From JADGHX01 sp963837755 (GTDB lineage: Bacteria; Pseudomonadota; Gammaproteobacteria; Steroidobacterales; Steroidobacteraceae): DNA of 64,000 bases. Below the pieces are notes generated by a model, which saw only the letters and a list, made by a program, of their open reading frames with translations, was not told where the DNA came from and searched no databases. The stretch spans positions 124,001-188,000 of the forward strand of contig CAWIOP010000003.1 of assembly GCA_963837755.1 (NCBI GenBank). Direction: 5' to 3'. The translations under genes and the position numbers were made by a program. Below, piece after piece: positions 56,445 to 64,000 of the stretch; the stretch's first letter is position 1; every line of letters starts with the position of its first letter.

Positions 56445-57245
56445 CTAGTTGCCCGGCTCGGCGTCGAGCCTTACTGCGATTCCTTCGAGTGCGGCGCTTG
56501 GCGCGCGATAGCGCGTCATCACGAGCGGGTCATGACCGGGGACGACGTGGCGCGGGTCGCTCGCGAGCGCGCGCACGCGGCGCCAGCCATCTGCCATCTC
56601 GGTGACGCTCGCAACCACGGGGAACGGGCGCGCTTCGATCATGTTCGCGTAGTAGTGGCTGCCGTCGGAAGCCAGCACGAGCCAGCCGAGGCGCGTCCAC
56701 ACGCGCACTACCTGCAGCCCTTTCGTGTGGCCGCCGATGTGGTGCAGGGAAAGGCCGGGGGCGATCTGCGCGTCGCCATCGTGGAATTCGATGCGGCCGG
56801 CGTATGCGTGGCGCACCATCGCCAGCACTTCTTCCAGCTCGTAGGCATACGAGAAGAACTCGTGCGCCATGTAGCGGCCCGTGGCGAAGGCGAGCTCGCG
56901 GTCCTGCAGGTGGAAGCGGGCTTTGGGGAACAGGTTGAAGTTGCCAACGTGGTCGTAGTGGAGGTGCGTGATGATCACGTCTTCCACCGTTGCGGCGTCG
57001 ACGCCGAGCAGGCGCAGGCCCTCGGTGGGTGAGCGCAGAAATTCCCGTTTGCGCCGGGCCGCCGCCGCTTCGTTGAAGCCCGTGTCGACGACGAACGTGC
57101 GCGATGCGTTTCGCACGAGCCACACGAAATAGTCCATGCGCTCGCCGGTCTCGTGCGCGTCGCCGCCGATGAAGTTCTCGGCGCTCCGGCGCGCAACGGT
57201 GGCATAGCGGATGGCGAAGACTTCGTACGGCGCGGGATCCGCCAT
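56445..57245 (-). CDS. N-acyl homoserine lactonase family MBL-fold hydrolase
   Basis: A 266-residue metallo-beta-lactamase-fold protein. HLHYDHVGNF (HxHxDH, about residues 94-103) and the later ligands His in LHHIGGHTKG and VVPGHDPLV are intact. It resembles AttM/AiiA-type lactonases and also hydrolases of ring-cleavage lactones. Within the operon (3 bp after the HIBADH-like gene) a muconolactone or enol-lactone hydrolase role is as likely as quorum quenching. There is no signal peptide, so it is cytosolic. Confidence 0.88.
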   Translation of the reverse strand: MADPAPYEVFAIRYATVARRSAENFIGGDAHETGERMDYFVWLVRNASRTFVVDTGFNEAAAARRKREFLRSPTEGLRLLGVDAATVEDVIITHLHYDHVGNFNLFPKARFHLQDRELAFATGRYMAHEFFSYAYELEEVLAMVRHAYAGRIEFHDGDAQIAPGLSLHHIGGHTKGLQVVRVWTRLGWLVLASDGSHYYANMIEARPFPVVASVTEMADGWRRVRALASDPRHVVPGHDPLVMTRYRAPSAALEGIAVRLDAEPGN

Positions 57246-57248
57246 GCG

Positions 57249-58175
57249 TCAGGCCTTCTGCTGCGGCGCCAGCGATTCGAGGTACTTCACCACTTCGGTG
57301 TTGTCCGCCTTGCCGCCCAGACGCTTCTCCGCCTGCGCCCAGAGGTTTGCGCAGGCTTGCAGCAGCTCCACCGGCGCGTCTGTCGAGCGCGCCACTTCGA
57401 GCGCCAGGCGCAGGTCTTTCGCCATCAGGCCGATGGCAAACCCGGAGTTGAACGTTCGCGGCAGCACGTTGTTCGGGAACTTGGAGTCCGTGCCGGAGTT
57501 GCGGCCGGTGGAGGCGTTGAAGATCGAGATCATCGTGGCCGGGTCGAGCCCGAAGCGCTGGCCGGCAATGACCGCTTCCGCCGCGACGGCGAGGTTCGCC
57601 GCCGACAGGAAGTTGTTCATCGACTTCATCGCGTGGCCCGTGCCCGGGCCGCCGGTGGTGAACACCTTGCCCATGGGCTCGAGCAGCGGCCGGCAGCGCT
57701 CCACGGTCTGCGCGTCGCCACCCACCATGATGGCAAGCGAGCCGTCTACGGCTTTCTTCACGCCGCCGGACACCGGGGCGTCCACCAGCGCAATCCCGAG
57801 CTTGGCCAGATCCGCGGACAGCCCGCGCGTGCCCACGGGCGAGGACGAGCTCATGTCGATGACTACCGACCCGGAGGCGAGGTGGTGTGCCACCCCGTCC
57901 ACCCCCAGCAGCACGTCACGCACAATCTTGCCGTCGGGAAGCATGGTGATGATTACCCGGCAGGCTTTGCCGAGACGTTCAGCGCCGGCCGAACGCTCGC
58001 TGGCCGAGCCGGATTCGGCGACGAACTTCTCGACCGTGGCCGGCACCGCGTCCGACACCACCAGCTTGTACCCGGCACCGATCAGCCGGCGCGCCATGGG
58101 CGCGCCCATATTGCCGAGGCCGATGAAGCCGATGCGCTCGGGGGGCACGAAGCCGATGGTGGCGTTACTGCTCAT
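57249..58175 (-). CDS. 3-hydroxyisobutyrate dehydrogenase-like NAD(P) oxidoreductase
   Basis: A 308-residue beta-hydroxyacid dehydrogenase. The N-terminal Rossmann motif is IGFIGLGNMGAPMARRL (residues 15-31), the substrate motif is DAPVSGGVKKAVDG, and the catalytic Lys is in GHAMKSMNNFLSA. Members oxidise 3-hydroxy acids or reduce semialdehydes such as tartronate and succinate semialdehydes. It lies between the CMD and lactonase-like genes in the operon (gaps 11 and 3 bp) and likely handles a pathway intermediate. Confidence 0.9.
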   Translation of the reverse strand: MSSNATIGFVPPERIGFIGLGNMGAPMARRLIGAGYKLVVSDAVPATVEKFVAESGSASERSAGAERLGKACRVIITMLPDGKIVRDVLLGVDGVAHHLASGSVVIDMSSSSPVGTRGLSADLAKLGIALVDAPVSGGVKKAVDGSLAIMVGGDAQTVERCRPLLEPMGKVFTTGGPGTGHAMKSMNNFLSAANLAVAAEAVIAGQRFGLDPATMISIFNASTGRNSGTDSKFPNNVLPRTFNSGFAIGLMAKDLRLALEVARSTDAPVELLQACANLWAQAEKRLGGKADNTEVVKYLESLAPQQKA

Positions 58176-58186
58176 CGGGTCTGGCC

Positions 58187-58603
58187 TTATTTCTGACCGC
58201 TCGACTGGCCACTTCCCTGGCCATGCTCGGCGATGACTTTCGAGGCGACGCGGAAGCTGTCGACCGCCGCCGGCACGCCGCAGTAGATGGCGGTCTGCAG
58301 CAGCACTTCGGCGATCTGCTGCGGGGTGAGGCCGTTGTTTAGCGCGCCACGAGTGTGGGTTTCCACCTCGTGCGTGCGGCCGAGCGCAGTGAGCATGGCG
58401 AGGTTGATGAGGCTGCGTTCCTTGCGCGTGAGGCCTTCGCGGCCCCAGCCGGCGCCCCAGCAGTATTCGTTCAGCAAGTCCTGCAGCGGCTGGTTGAAGG
58501 CGGTCGCGTTGTTGAGGGAGGCATCGACATATTTATCGCCAAGCACTTCCCGCCGGATCTCAAGCCCGCGTTCTCTCAAGTTTTTTCGGCTGTCGTCGCT
58601 CAT
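58187..58603 (-). CDS. Carboxymuconolactone decarboxylase family protein
   Basis: A 138-residue protein starting MSDDSRKNLRERGLEIRREV. The helical CMD core includes LNEYCWGAGWGREGLTRKER, LAMLTALGRTHEVETHTRGA and NNGLTPQQIAEVLLQTAIYC; the family Glu and His residues (HEVETH) are present, while the CxxC of AhpD types is absent. It resembles PcaC, the 4-carboxymuconolactone decarboxylase. It is the first gene of the minus-strand operon, divergent from the PcpA-like dioxygenase. Confidence 0.9.
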   Translation of the reverse strand: MSDDSRKNLRERGLEIRREVLGDKYVDASLNNATAFNQPLQDLLNEYCWGAGWGREGLTRKERSLINLAMLTALGRTHEVETHTRGALNNGLTPQQIAEVLLQTAIYCGVPAAVDSFRVASKVIAEHGQGSGQSSGQK

Positions 58604-58974
58604 GTCGCTGGCTCTCCGGCGGGCGGAGGGCAAGTTGTACCCCGCTGATCGCCCGGTTGTAGTGATAGTCGGAAGGGGCCGCATTCTACGCGCGGCCGGC
58701 GGCGGGGCGACTGCGCCTGCGCCGTCGCCCGTGCCTCGGCGGTCGCATCCGGACCGCACGTTGGTGGCCGGCGCATCCGGTCAGGGGCGGGCGCTTGCAC
58801 GGGCCGGCGACTCGGAGGACTCTTAGGCCAGTTTTGAGCACGTCAGAGAGCGTGCCGACCGGAGCGCGAGGCACGCGCGTGGAGCAAGCGAGAGTGGGGC
58901 ACCCGATCGCGTCGACGACGCTGGCGGGTGGTGTAGCGAGCGACCGATCCGTTTGGTTTGAGAGGAAAGACGTC
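58604..58974. other. Divergent promoter region between two catabolic operons
   Basis: This 371-bp gap separates the CMD operon (minus) from the dioxygenase operon (plus). An open frame on the plus strand runs through it in phase with the dioxygenase, but the peptide is not family-like and GAGAGGAAAG just before ATG 58975 decides the start. A short inverted repeat GCACG/CGTGC (near 58838-58855) could be an operator. No regulator gene is adjacent and I could not identify a promoter. Confidence 0.5.
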
Positions 58975-59934
58975 ATGTCCGATCGTATCCAGGGCCTGCA
59001 TCACATCACGCTGTGCACCGGCACGGCGCAGGGCGATGTCGATTTCTTCGTCAAGACTTTGGGCCTGCGCCTCATGAAGCGCACGCTGCTGTACGACGGG
59101 GTCGAGCCCATCTATCACCTGTATTTCGGCGACGAGATGGGCACGCCCGGCCATCTCACCACGTGCTTCCCCTGGCGCCGCACGGGCCGCAAAGCGCGCG
59201 CCGGCACGGGGCAGATCGGCATCGTCAGCTACACGGTGCCGACCGGCTCGCACGAGTTCTGGGTCGAGCGCTTCCAGAAGCACAACGTGCCCATCGCGAA
59301 GCGCTACGAGCGTTTCGGCCAGCGCGTGCTGCAGGTGACGCACCCGGAATGTGGCCTCGTGTTCGAGCTGGTCGAAGACGACAGCGACCAGAGAAAGCCG
59401 TGGGTCGACCCGAAGTACGGCGTGCCCGAGAAGGCCGCCATTCGCGGCTTCCATAGCTGGACGGTCACGCTGCGCGACCTCGACGACATGCACTTCTTCA
59501 TGAACGAAGGGTGGAATTACGACAAGGTTGGCACCGATGGCGCCTTCAGCCGCTATCAGGTCGACGGGGGCGGCGCCAACAAGACGGTAGACCTGCTGCT
59601 GCAGCCGGACCGCGCGCCGGGCAACTGGTCTTACGGCGAAGGAATGGTCCACCACGGCGCGTTCGGCGTGCCGAACATGGACGTGCAGGATCGCGTGAAA
59701 GCCGAGGTGGAAGGCCTGGGATTCACCGATGTGTCGGACCGCAAGGACCGCACGTACTTCAAGTCGGTCTACGTGCGCACGCCGGCGGGCGCGCTGTTCG
59801 AGGCGGCGCATACCATCGGCTTCACGGTGGATGAGCCGAAAGAGACGCTCGGCAGCGAGTTCATCATCTCGCCGCAGTTCAAGGACCAGCGGGACGCGCT
59901 GCTGAAGCGCCTGAACGATCCCATCGACATCTGA
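58975..59934 (+). CDS. PcpA/LinE-like hydroquinone 1,2-dioxygenase (VOC superfamily)
   Basis: A 319-residue vicinal-oxygen-chelate protein made of two paired VOC units. Candidate iron ligands fall at the positions known for PcpA: His9/His10 in GLHHITL (His11 in PcpA), His226/His227 in MVHHGAFGV and Glu276 in ALFEAAHT. Such enzymes open (chloro)hydroquinones next to a hydroxyl. The immediate downstream gene, 3 bp away, is maleylacetate reductase, the same order of function as pcpA-pcpE and linE-linF. It starts the plus-strand operon of catabolic cluster 2. Confidence 0.88.
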   Translation: MSDRIQGLHHITLCTGTAQGDVDFFVKTLGLRLMKRTLLYDGVEPIYHLYFGDEMGTPGHLTTCFPWRRTGRKARAGTGQIGIVSYTVPTGSHEFWVERFQKHNVPIAKRYERFGQRVLQVTHPECGLVFELVEDDSDQRKPWVDPKYGVPEKAAIRGFHSWTVTLRDLDDMHFFMNEGWNYDKVGTDGAFSRYQVDGGGANKTVDLLLQPDRAPGNWSYGEGMVHHGAFGVPNMDVQDRVKAEVEGLGFTDVSDRKDRTYFKSVYVRTPAGALFEAAHTIGFTVDEPKETLGSEFIISPQFKDQRDALLKRLNDPIDI

Positions 59935-59936
59935 GA

Positions 59937-61001
59937 GTGCGGTTCATCTATGAGTCCCTGCCCTCGCGCGTGGTTTTCCGCGCGGGGGCACTCGAGGACC
60001 TGGCATCGGAAACCGCTCGGCTGGGTTCGCGCGCTTTCGTGATATCCACGCCGGGGCAGAAGGCCCTCGGCGAGCACTGCGCCGGGCTGCTCGGCAGCGC
60101 CGCCATCGCGGTCTACGACAAAGCGTTGATGCACACGCCGGGTGACTCGGTTCGCGCCGCTGTCATGCGCGCCACTCAACTCGGCGCGGACTGCCTTGTG
60201 GCGATTGGCGGTGGCTCCACCATCGGTCTGGCCAAGGCAATCGCCTTCGAGAAGCGGCTGCCGATTCTCGCGGTGCCCACCACGTACTCCGGCTCGGAAG
60301 TGACGCCCATCTGGGGCTACACGGAGAACGGCATCAAGCACGTGGCGCGTGACGCGCACACGCAGCCGCGCACGGTGATCTACGACCCACTGCTCACGCT
60401 GAATCTTCCGCCGGGCGTCTCGGGCCCGAGCGGCGTGAACGCCATCGCTCATTGCGTCGAGGCGCTCTACAGCGAAACGGCAAACCCGCTGGTGTCGCAG
60501 ATGGCGGAAGAGGGCATTCGAGCGCTGGGGCGCAGCCTGCCCATCGTTGTGAGAGAGCCCGGCAACGTCGATGCGCGCTCCGATGCCCTGTTTGGCGCCT
60601 GGCTCGGGGGCTGCGTGCTTGCCGCCGTGGGCATGGCGCTTCATCACAAGCTCTGTCACGTGCTCGGAGGGGCGTTCAACCTGCCGCATGCGGAAACGCA
60701 CACGGTGGTGTTGCCTCATGCGACGGCCTACAACTCGGCGGCGGCCCCCGAGGCAATGAACCGAATCGCCCGAGCGCTCGGCACCAGCGATGCCGCGCAG
60801 GGTCTGTTCGACCTGAACGTGGCGATCGGCGCGAGGGTCTCGCTCAAGGATCTGGGCATGCCGGAAAGCGGCATCGATCACGCGGTGAGCCTCGCCATCC
60901 GCGCACCGTATTACAACCCGGCGCCTGTCACTGCAGACGGAATTCGCCGGCTGCTGACCAATGCCTGGCAGGGCCATCGGCCCGACGGCAAGAACACATA
61001 G
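59937..61001 (+). CDS. Maleylacetate reductase
   Basis: A 354-residue iron-type alcohol dehydrogenase family enzyme with start GTG 59937, two bases after the dioxygenase stop. NAD-binding AIGGGSTIGLAKAIA (about residues 87-101), LAVPTTYSGSEVTPIWGYTE and metal/active-site GMALHHKLCHVLGG with LPHAETH identify maleylacetate reductase rather than other Fe-ADHs. It reduces maleylacetate to 3-oxoadipate, joining both ring-cleavage routes in this window to the beta-ketoadipate pathway. It is coupled translationally to the dioxygenase. Confidence 0.94.
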   Translation: MRFIYESLPSRVVFRAGALEDLASETARLGSRAFVISTPGQKALGEHCAGLLGSAAIAVYDKALMHTPGDSVRAAVMRATQLGADCLVAIGGGSTIGLAKAIAFEKRLPILAVPTTYSGSEVTPIWGYTENGIKHVARDAHTQPRTVIYDPLLTLNLPPGVSGPSGVNAIAHCVEALYSETANPLVSQMAEEGIRALGRSLPIVVREPGNVDARSDALFGAWLGGCVLAAVGMALHHKLCHVLGGAFNLPHAETHTVVLPHATAYNSAAAPEAMNRIARALGTSDAAQGLFDLNVAIGARVSLKDLGMPESGIDHAVSLAIRAPYYNPAPVTADGIRRLLTNAWQGHRPDGKNT

Positions 61002-61045
61002 TGCACGCTGCCCATTCTAGCGGCGCGGCACTGAAGGGGAACCCA

Positions 61046-62206
61046 ATGAACACAAGCGCGCGAGTAACGGTCGATCGCATCCTTACGACTCACGTGGGCA
61101 GCCTGCCCAGGCCGAAGGACGTGGTGGCCGTTCTGTTCGCGCAGGACAAGGGCGAAGAGGTCGACCCCACTCACTTCGACACCACCATGCGCGCCGCGGT
61201 CGCGCAGGCCGTGCGCCAGCAGCGCGAGGTGGGGCTCGACGTGGTGAACGACGGCGAGATGAGCAAGATCAGCTACGCCACCTACATGCGCCACCGGCTG
61301 CACGGCTTTGAGCTGGGCAGTGCTCCGCGCGCCACGCCGCAAGACCTGGACGACTATCCCGACTACCGCGACAAGATCGCAGCCGAAGGTGCCACGCCAA
61401 AGTACGTGCGGCCCATCTGCCGCGGGCCCATCAGTGTGAAGACCCTTCAGCCGCTTCACGACGACATCGCGCGTTTGAAGGAAGCCTTGAAGGGCGCGAA
61501 CGCGGTGGGCTCGTTCATGTCCGCGCCGTCGCCGGGCACCATCGCGATCTTCCAGCCGAACGAGTACTACCCGTCGCACGAGGCTTATCTGGAGGCGCTG
61601 GCCGAAGCGATGCGCCCCGAGTACGAGGCCATTGCGGAGGCGGGCATCACGCTCTCCGTGGACTGCCCGGACCTCGGCATGGGCCGGCACATCCGCTTTC
61701 GCGACGTGGACGACAACGAGTTCCTGCGCAACGCCGCCCTGCAGGTGGAGGCGCTCAACCATGCATTACGGAACATTCCGGCGGAGCGCACCCGCATGCA
61801 CATCTGCTGGGGCAACTACGAAGGCCCGCACACGCGGGACATACCACTCACGAAAGTGCTTCCGGTGTTGCTCAAAGTGAAGCCACAGGGGCTGCTCATC
61901 GAAGGCGGCAACCCGCGCCATGAGCACGAGTGGGAAGTGTTCGCCACCCACAAGCTGCCGGACGACAAGATTCTCGTGCCGGGCGTGCTCGATACCACGT
62001 GCAACTTCGTCGAGCATCCGGAGCTCATCGCGCAGCGTATCCAGCGCTATGCGGACCTCGTCGGTCGGGAGCGTGTCATGGCCGGAACGGATTGCGGCTT
62101 CGGCCACTTCGCCGGCTTCGGCGCCGTTCATCCCTCGATCTGCTGGGCGAAGATGCAATCGCTGGTCGAAGGCGCGCGCATCGCGACCAGGAAGCTCTGG
62201 CGCTGA
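61046..62206 (+). CDS. MetE-like (cobalamin-independent methionine synthase II family) protein
   Basis: A 386-residue protein starting at ATG 61046 with GAAGGGGAACCC upstream. The sequence TTHVGSLPRP (near residues 13-22), the zinc-binding HICWGNYEGPH and the later Cys in GTDCGFGHFAGFG match the C-terminal MetE barrel. The N-terminal folate-pairing domain of real MetE is absent. In catabolic operons such paralogs may act as methyltransferases, demethylases or lyases on pathway compounds rather than in methionine synthesis. It follows maleylacetate reductase by 44 bp. Confidence 0.88.
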   Translation: MNTSARVTVDRILTTHVGSLPRPKDVVAVLFAQDKGEEVDPTHFDTTMRAAVAQAVRQQREVGLDVVNDGEMSKISYATYMRHRLHGFELGSAPRATPQDLDDYPDYRDKIAAEGATPKYVRPICRGPISVKTLQPLHDDIARLKEALKGANAVGSFMSAPSPGTIAIFQPNEYYPSHEAYLEALAEAMRPEYEAIAEAGITLSVDCPDLGMGRHIRFRDVDDNEFLRNAALQVEALNHALRNIPAERTRMHICWGNYEGPHTRDIPLTKVLPVLLKVKPQGLLIEGGNPRHEHEWEVFATHKLPDDKILVPGVLDTTCNFVEHPELIAQRIQRYADLVGRERVMAGTDCGFGHFAGFGAVHPSICWAKMQSLVEGARIATRKLWR

Positions 62207-62216
62207 GCCTTCACGC

Positions 62217-62244
62217 CCGGGCTCGCGCCTGGTTGCGAGCCCGG
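62217..62244 (+). terminator. Terminator-like hairpin after the MetE-like gene
   Basis: CCGGGCTCGC/GCGAGCCCGG, a perfect 10-bp stem with an 8-nt loop, begins 11 bp after the stop. No U-tract follows, so it may be a processing barrier or Rho-assisted stop. Confidence 0.55.
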
Positions 62245-62360
62245 CTGTATGTTCATGCGTCGCTCGTTGCAGACAGCGCCGTAACGGTTGCCAACTTCTT
62301 GCGCGTAACACGGGCCCGTCACATCTTCGAGCAGGCTCGCCGGCGTAGTCTCACGCCCCC

Positions 62361-63032
62361 ATGTGCGAACGTTATGTGCTACCGAGACAGGAAGACGCGG
62401 AGCGCGAATTCGTGCCGGCGCACTGCTGGTGGAAGTTCGCGCCGAGCTTCAACGTGTCCTTTCCTCAATATGTGCCGGTGCTGCGCCGGCATGAAGGCGC
62501 TCTCGAAGGTGTGATGATGCGGTGGGGGCTCGTGCCCGCGGCCGCCGAAGCGGTGCCTGTGGCCAATGAGCAGCCGGATCTCCCAGCCGAGTGGCTCGGG
62601 CAATCGCCAGACACTCGTGACGCGTGGCTGAACAGCCAGCGCTGCATTGTGCCGATGGCCGGTTTTTATGCCTGGCACCTCACGGCGGAGAAATTCCGGC
62701 AGCCCTATTTCTTGAGCGTCGTCGATCGCATGGTGTTCGGCGTAGCGGCGTTGTGGGAGCGCTCGGAAGCCAGGGACGGCGATGTCATCGAGAGCTTCAC
62801 CATCATCACCGTGCCGGCGAATTCACTCGTAGGTTGCATCGACGCGGTGAGCCAGCGCATGCCGGCGATCCTCCGCCGCAAGGACTATCCCACGTGGCTG
62901 AGCGGCACGCCGGTGCGCGCGAAAGCGGTGCTGCATGCGTACCCGGAGAACTGGATGCGAGCGCATGCGGTGAGCCCACGGGTGAACTCGCCCAGGAACG
63001 ATGATGCGGAGTTGATACGGCCTGTGGCGTGA
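62361..63032 (+). CDS. Divergent SRAP (YedK/HMCES-like) protein
   Basis: A 223-residue protein. MCERYVL retains the Cys2 that forms the thiazolidine crosslink with abasic sites in YedK, but the usual MCGR Gly is Glu. RCIVPMAGFYAWH has Ala104 where YedK has the catalytic Glu (GFYEW), and SQRMPAIL has Ser164 where His precedes RMPV. The NARAET stretch reads VANEQPD. Fold and length fit the family (about 220). It may bind DNA ends without the usual chemistry, or have a changed mechanism. It is a single gene, with no SOS box recognised. Confidence 0.85.
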   Translation: MCERYVLPRQEDAEREFVPAHCWWKFAPSFNVSFPQYVPVLRRHEGALEGVMMRWGLVPAAAEAVPVANEQPDLPAEWLGQSPDTRDAWLNSQRCIVPMAGFYAWHLTAEKFRQPYFLSVVDRMVFGVAALWERSEARDGDVIESFTIITVPANSLVGCIDAVSQRMPAILRRKDYPTWLSGTPVRAKAVLHAYPENWMRAHAVSPRVNSPRNDDAELIRPVA

Positions 63033-63080
63033 GCAACGGCTGGCGAGGATTGCCACGTGAACGATTGATGCCTTCGCAGG

Positions 63081-63138
63081 CGGCGGTTCACTCGAAGAGG
63101 ACCTTGGCGGGGACCAGCCGTAAGACCCGTCCATGGGG
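63081..63138. repeat. Dispersed repeat of about 58 bp, copy 2 (cut by IS)
   Basis: It matches 30327-30385 with the same orientation. Similarity stops at CATGGGG (63133-63138), where an AT-rich insertion-sequence end begins, whereas copy 1 continues. On the minus strand this copy also closes with VPAKVLFE-stop. Confidence 0.7.
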
Positions 63139-64000
63139 AGAATAGCGCTTACTTAATTCGACTGTGTTAGAAAAGTAATTGATTCATGATATTGTCTCAA
63201 GCAGTTCAGCCATTGCAAGAGGTTTGTCGGTGGGCAAGAGTCTTGAGGCGCGATTTGATGAGTACGCACAGATGATTGGCGCGACGCTGGCGCACGCGGA
63301 TCGGCGGCTTCCGGTGCAGTGGTATCTGAAGGGCCTGATGCTGCCCGGTGGGCGCAAGAGCGTGGAGCCGATGGCCGCACGGGTTCAGCCGCAGAACGTG
63401 CGCTCGGCACATCAGTCGATGCATCACCTGGTGGCCGATGCCAACTGGAGTGATGCGGCATTGCTGGCCGCCGTAGCCTCGCAGGTGCTGCCGGTGCTGA
63501 TGAAGAAGAGCAAGACCTGCCACTGGATCGTGGATGACACGGGGTTTGCGAAGAAGGGCGAGCATTCGGTCGGCGTTGCCCGCCAGTACTGCGGTCGTCT
63601 GGGCAAGACGGACAACTGCCAGGTCGCGGTGAATCTGTCGATCGCGAACGAGCACGGCAGCCTGCCATTGGCCCATCGGCTGTATCTGCCCAAAGAGTGG
63701 GCCGAAGACTCGGCGCGACGCAAGAAAGCCGGCGTCCCGAAGGAGATCGAGTTTCGCACCAAAGGAGCCATCGCCCTGGAGCAGATTGATCAGGCGTTGG
63801 CGGCGGGTGTCCCCAAGGGCATCGTGCTGGCGGATGCCGCGTACGGTACGGACACGGACTGGCGCGATGAGCTTTCCGAACGTGGCCTGCTGTATATGGT
63901 GGGCGCGCGCGATAACACGACGGTATGGTGGGGCCCACATCAACCGGCACCCATGCCACCGGCCAGTCCCAACGGCGGTCGGCGACGTACACGGCTCATT
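63139..64000 (+). mobile_element. IS701-family insertion sequence, left part (runs off window)
   Basis: The AT-rich left end (about 63141-63200) contrasts sharply with the surrounding high-GC DNA and leads into an IS701-type transposase. The exact terminal inverted repeat cannot be fixed without the right end. The insertion appears to have truncated a dispersed repeat at 63138. Confidence 0.75.
63230..64000 (+). CDS. IS701-family DDE transposase (partial)
   Basis: An open frame from GTG 63230 (upstream in-frame TTG at 63179 and 63224 are possible) to the window edge, at least 257 residues. WIVDDTGFAKKGEHSVGVAR (about residues 97-116) carries the first catalytic Asp; RQYCGRLGKTDNCQVAV and IVLADAAYG (second Asp) follow. 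These are standard IS701 features. The C-terminal Glu lies beyond the window. The frame is intact so far. Confidence 0.92.
   Translation, partial: MGKSLEARFDEYAQMIGATLAHADRRLPVQWYLKGLMLPGGRKSVEPMAARVQPQNVRSAHQSMHHLVADANWSDAALLAAVASQVLPVLMKKSKTCHWIVDDTGFAKKGEHSVGVARQYCGRLGKTDNCQVAVNLSIANEHGSLPLAHRLYLPKEWAEDSARRKKAGVPKEIEFRTKGAIALEQIDQALAAGVPKGIVLADAAYGTDTDWRDELSERGLLYMVGARDNTTVWWGPHQPAPMPPASPNGGRRRTRLI

Noticed and set aside
58795..58974. N-terminal extension of the PcpA-like dioxygenase
   Set aside because: The open frame continues upstream, but the peptide is not family-like, a ribosome site precedes ATG 58975, and ligand numbering matches PcpA only from that start.

Overview
The window is high-GC DNA with tightly packed genes, many GTG/TTG starts, and families typical of an aerobic environmental gammaproteobacterium: a TonB-dependent receptor, hybrid histidine kinases with HPt domains, a PAS-GGDEF-EAL protein, HemJ, and aromatic ring-cleavage enzymes. 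A Steroidobacteraceae/Nevskiales-type organism would fit, but this is inferred from gene content only.

Layout. 1-2.8 kb: the 5' end of egtB (ergothioneine) and an M13 metallopeptidase lipoprotein. 2.8-7.8 kb: an accessory island with a long palindromic element split by a group II intron, an Rhs/YD-repeat remnant, a 21-bp tandem repeat, and a three-gene cassette (a TIGR04255-family gene plus two small unknowns). 7.8-19.4 kb: an MFS exporter, a BarA-like hybrid kinase, a short PaaK-like ligase behind a possible sigma-54 promoter, formate-THF ligase, two more palindromic structured elements, a GGDEF/EAL protein and HemJ. 19.5-24.7 kb: secreted unknowns, an ECF sigma/anti-sigma pair, and a subtilase next to a secreted repeat protein with recurring AKR sites. 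24.7-35.6 kb: an SDR, an aromatic-acid MFS, an OYE pseudogene, a CAP-domain protein, an OFA-type MFS, a frameshifted TonB receptor and a DUF885 peptidase-like protein. 36.5-43.0 kb: catabolic cluster 1 (NmrA-like reductase, intradiol dioxygenase, acyl-CoA ligase, HMGL/PYC-like enzyme, flavin hydroxylase). 43-48.3 kb: zwf, a wrecked edd, MAPEG, and two quinoprotein-associated genes, one an apparent fusion. 48.5-55.7 kb: a second hybrid kinase, then frameshifted ABC-F and DEAD-box genes. 55.7-62.2 kb: catabolic cluster 2, with a four-gene minus operon (CMD, HIBADH-like, MBL lactonase-like, acid phosphatase) divergent from a PcpA-like dioxygenase, maleylacetate reductase and a MetE-like protein. 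62.3-64 kb: a divergent SRAP protein, a dispersed repeat, and an IS701-type insertion sequence running off the edge.

How it fits together. Both clusters can feed maleylacetate: an intradiol enzyme (hydroxyquinol type) in cluster 1 and a hydroquinone-type dioxygenase in cluster 2, with a single maleylacetate reductase. Several genes are damaged. The edd and OYE genes have large deletions, while the TonB, ABC-F and DEAD-box genes carry dense single-base indels with the protein otherwise intact, which may be assembly error. The most original material is the palindromic element family (conserved core, fully changed but still self-complementary stems), the TIGR04255 cassette, the subtilase/AKR-repeat pair and the SoxYZ-CXXCW fusion.
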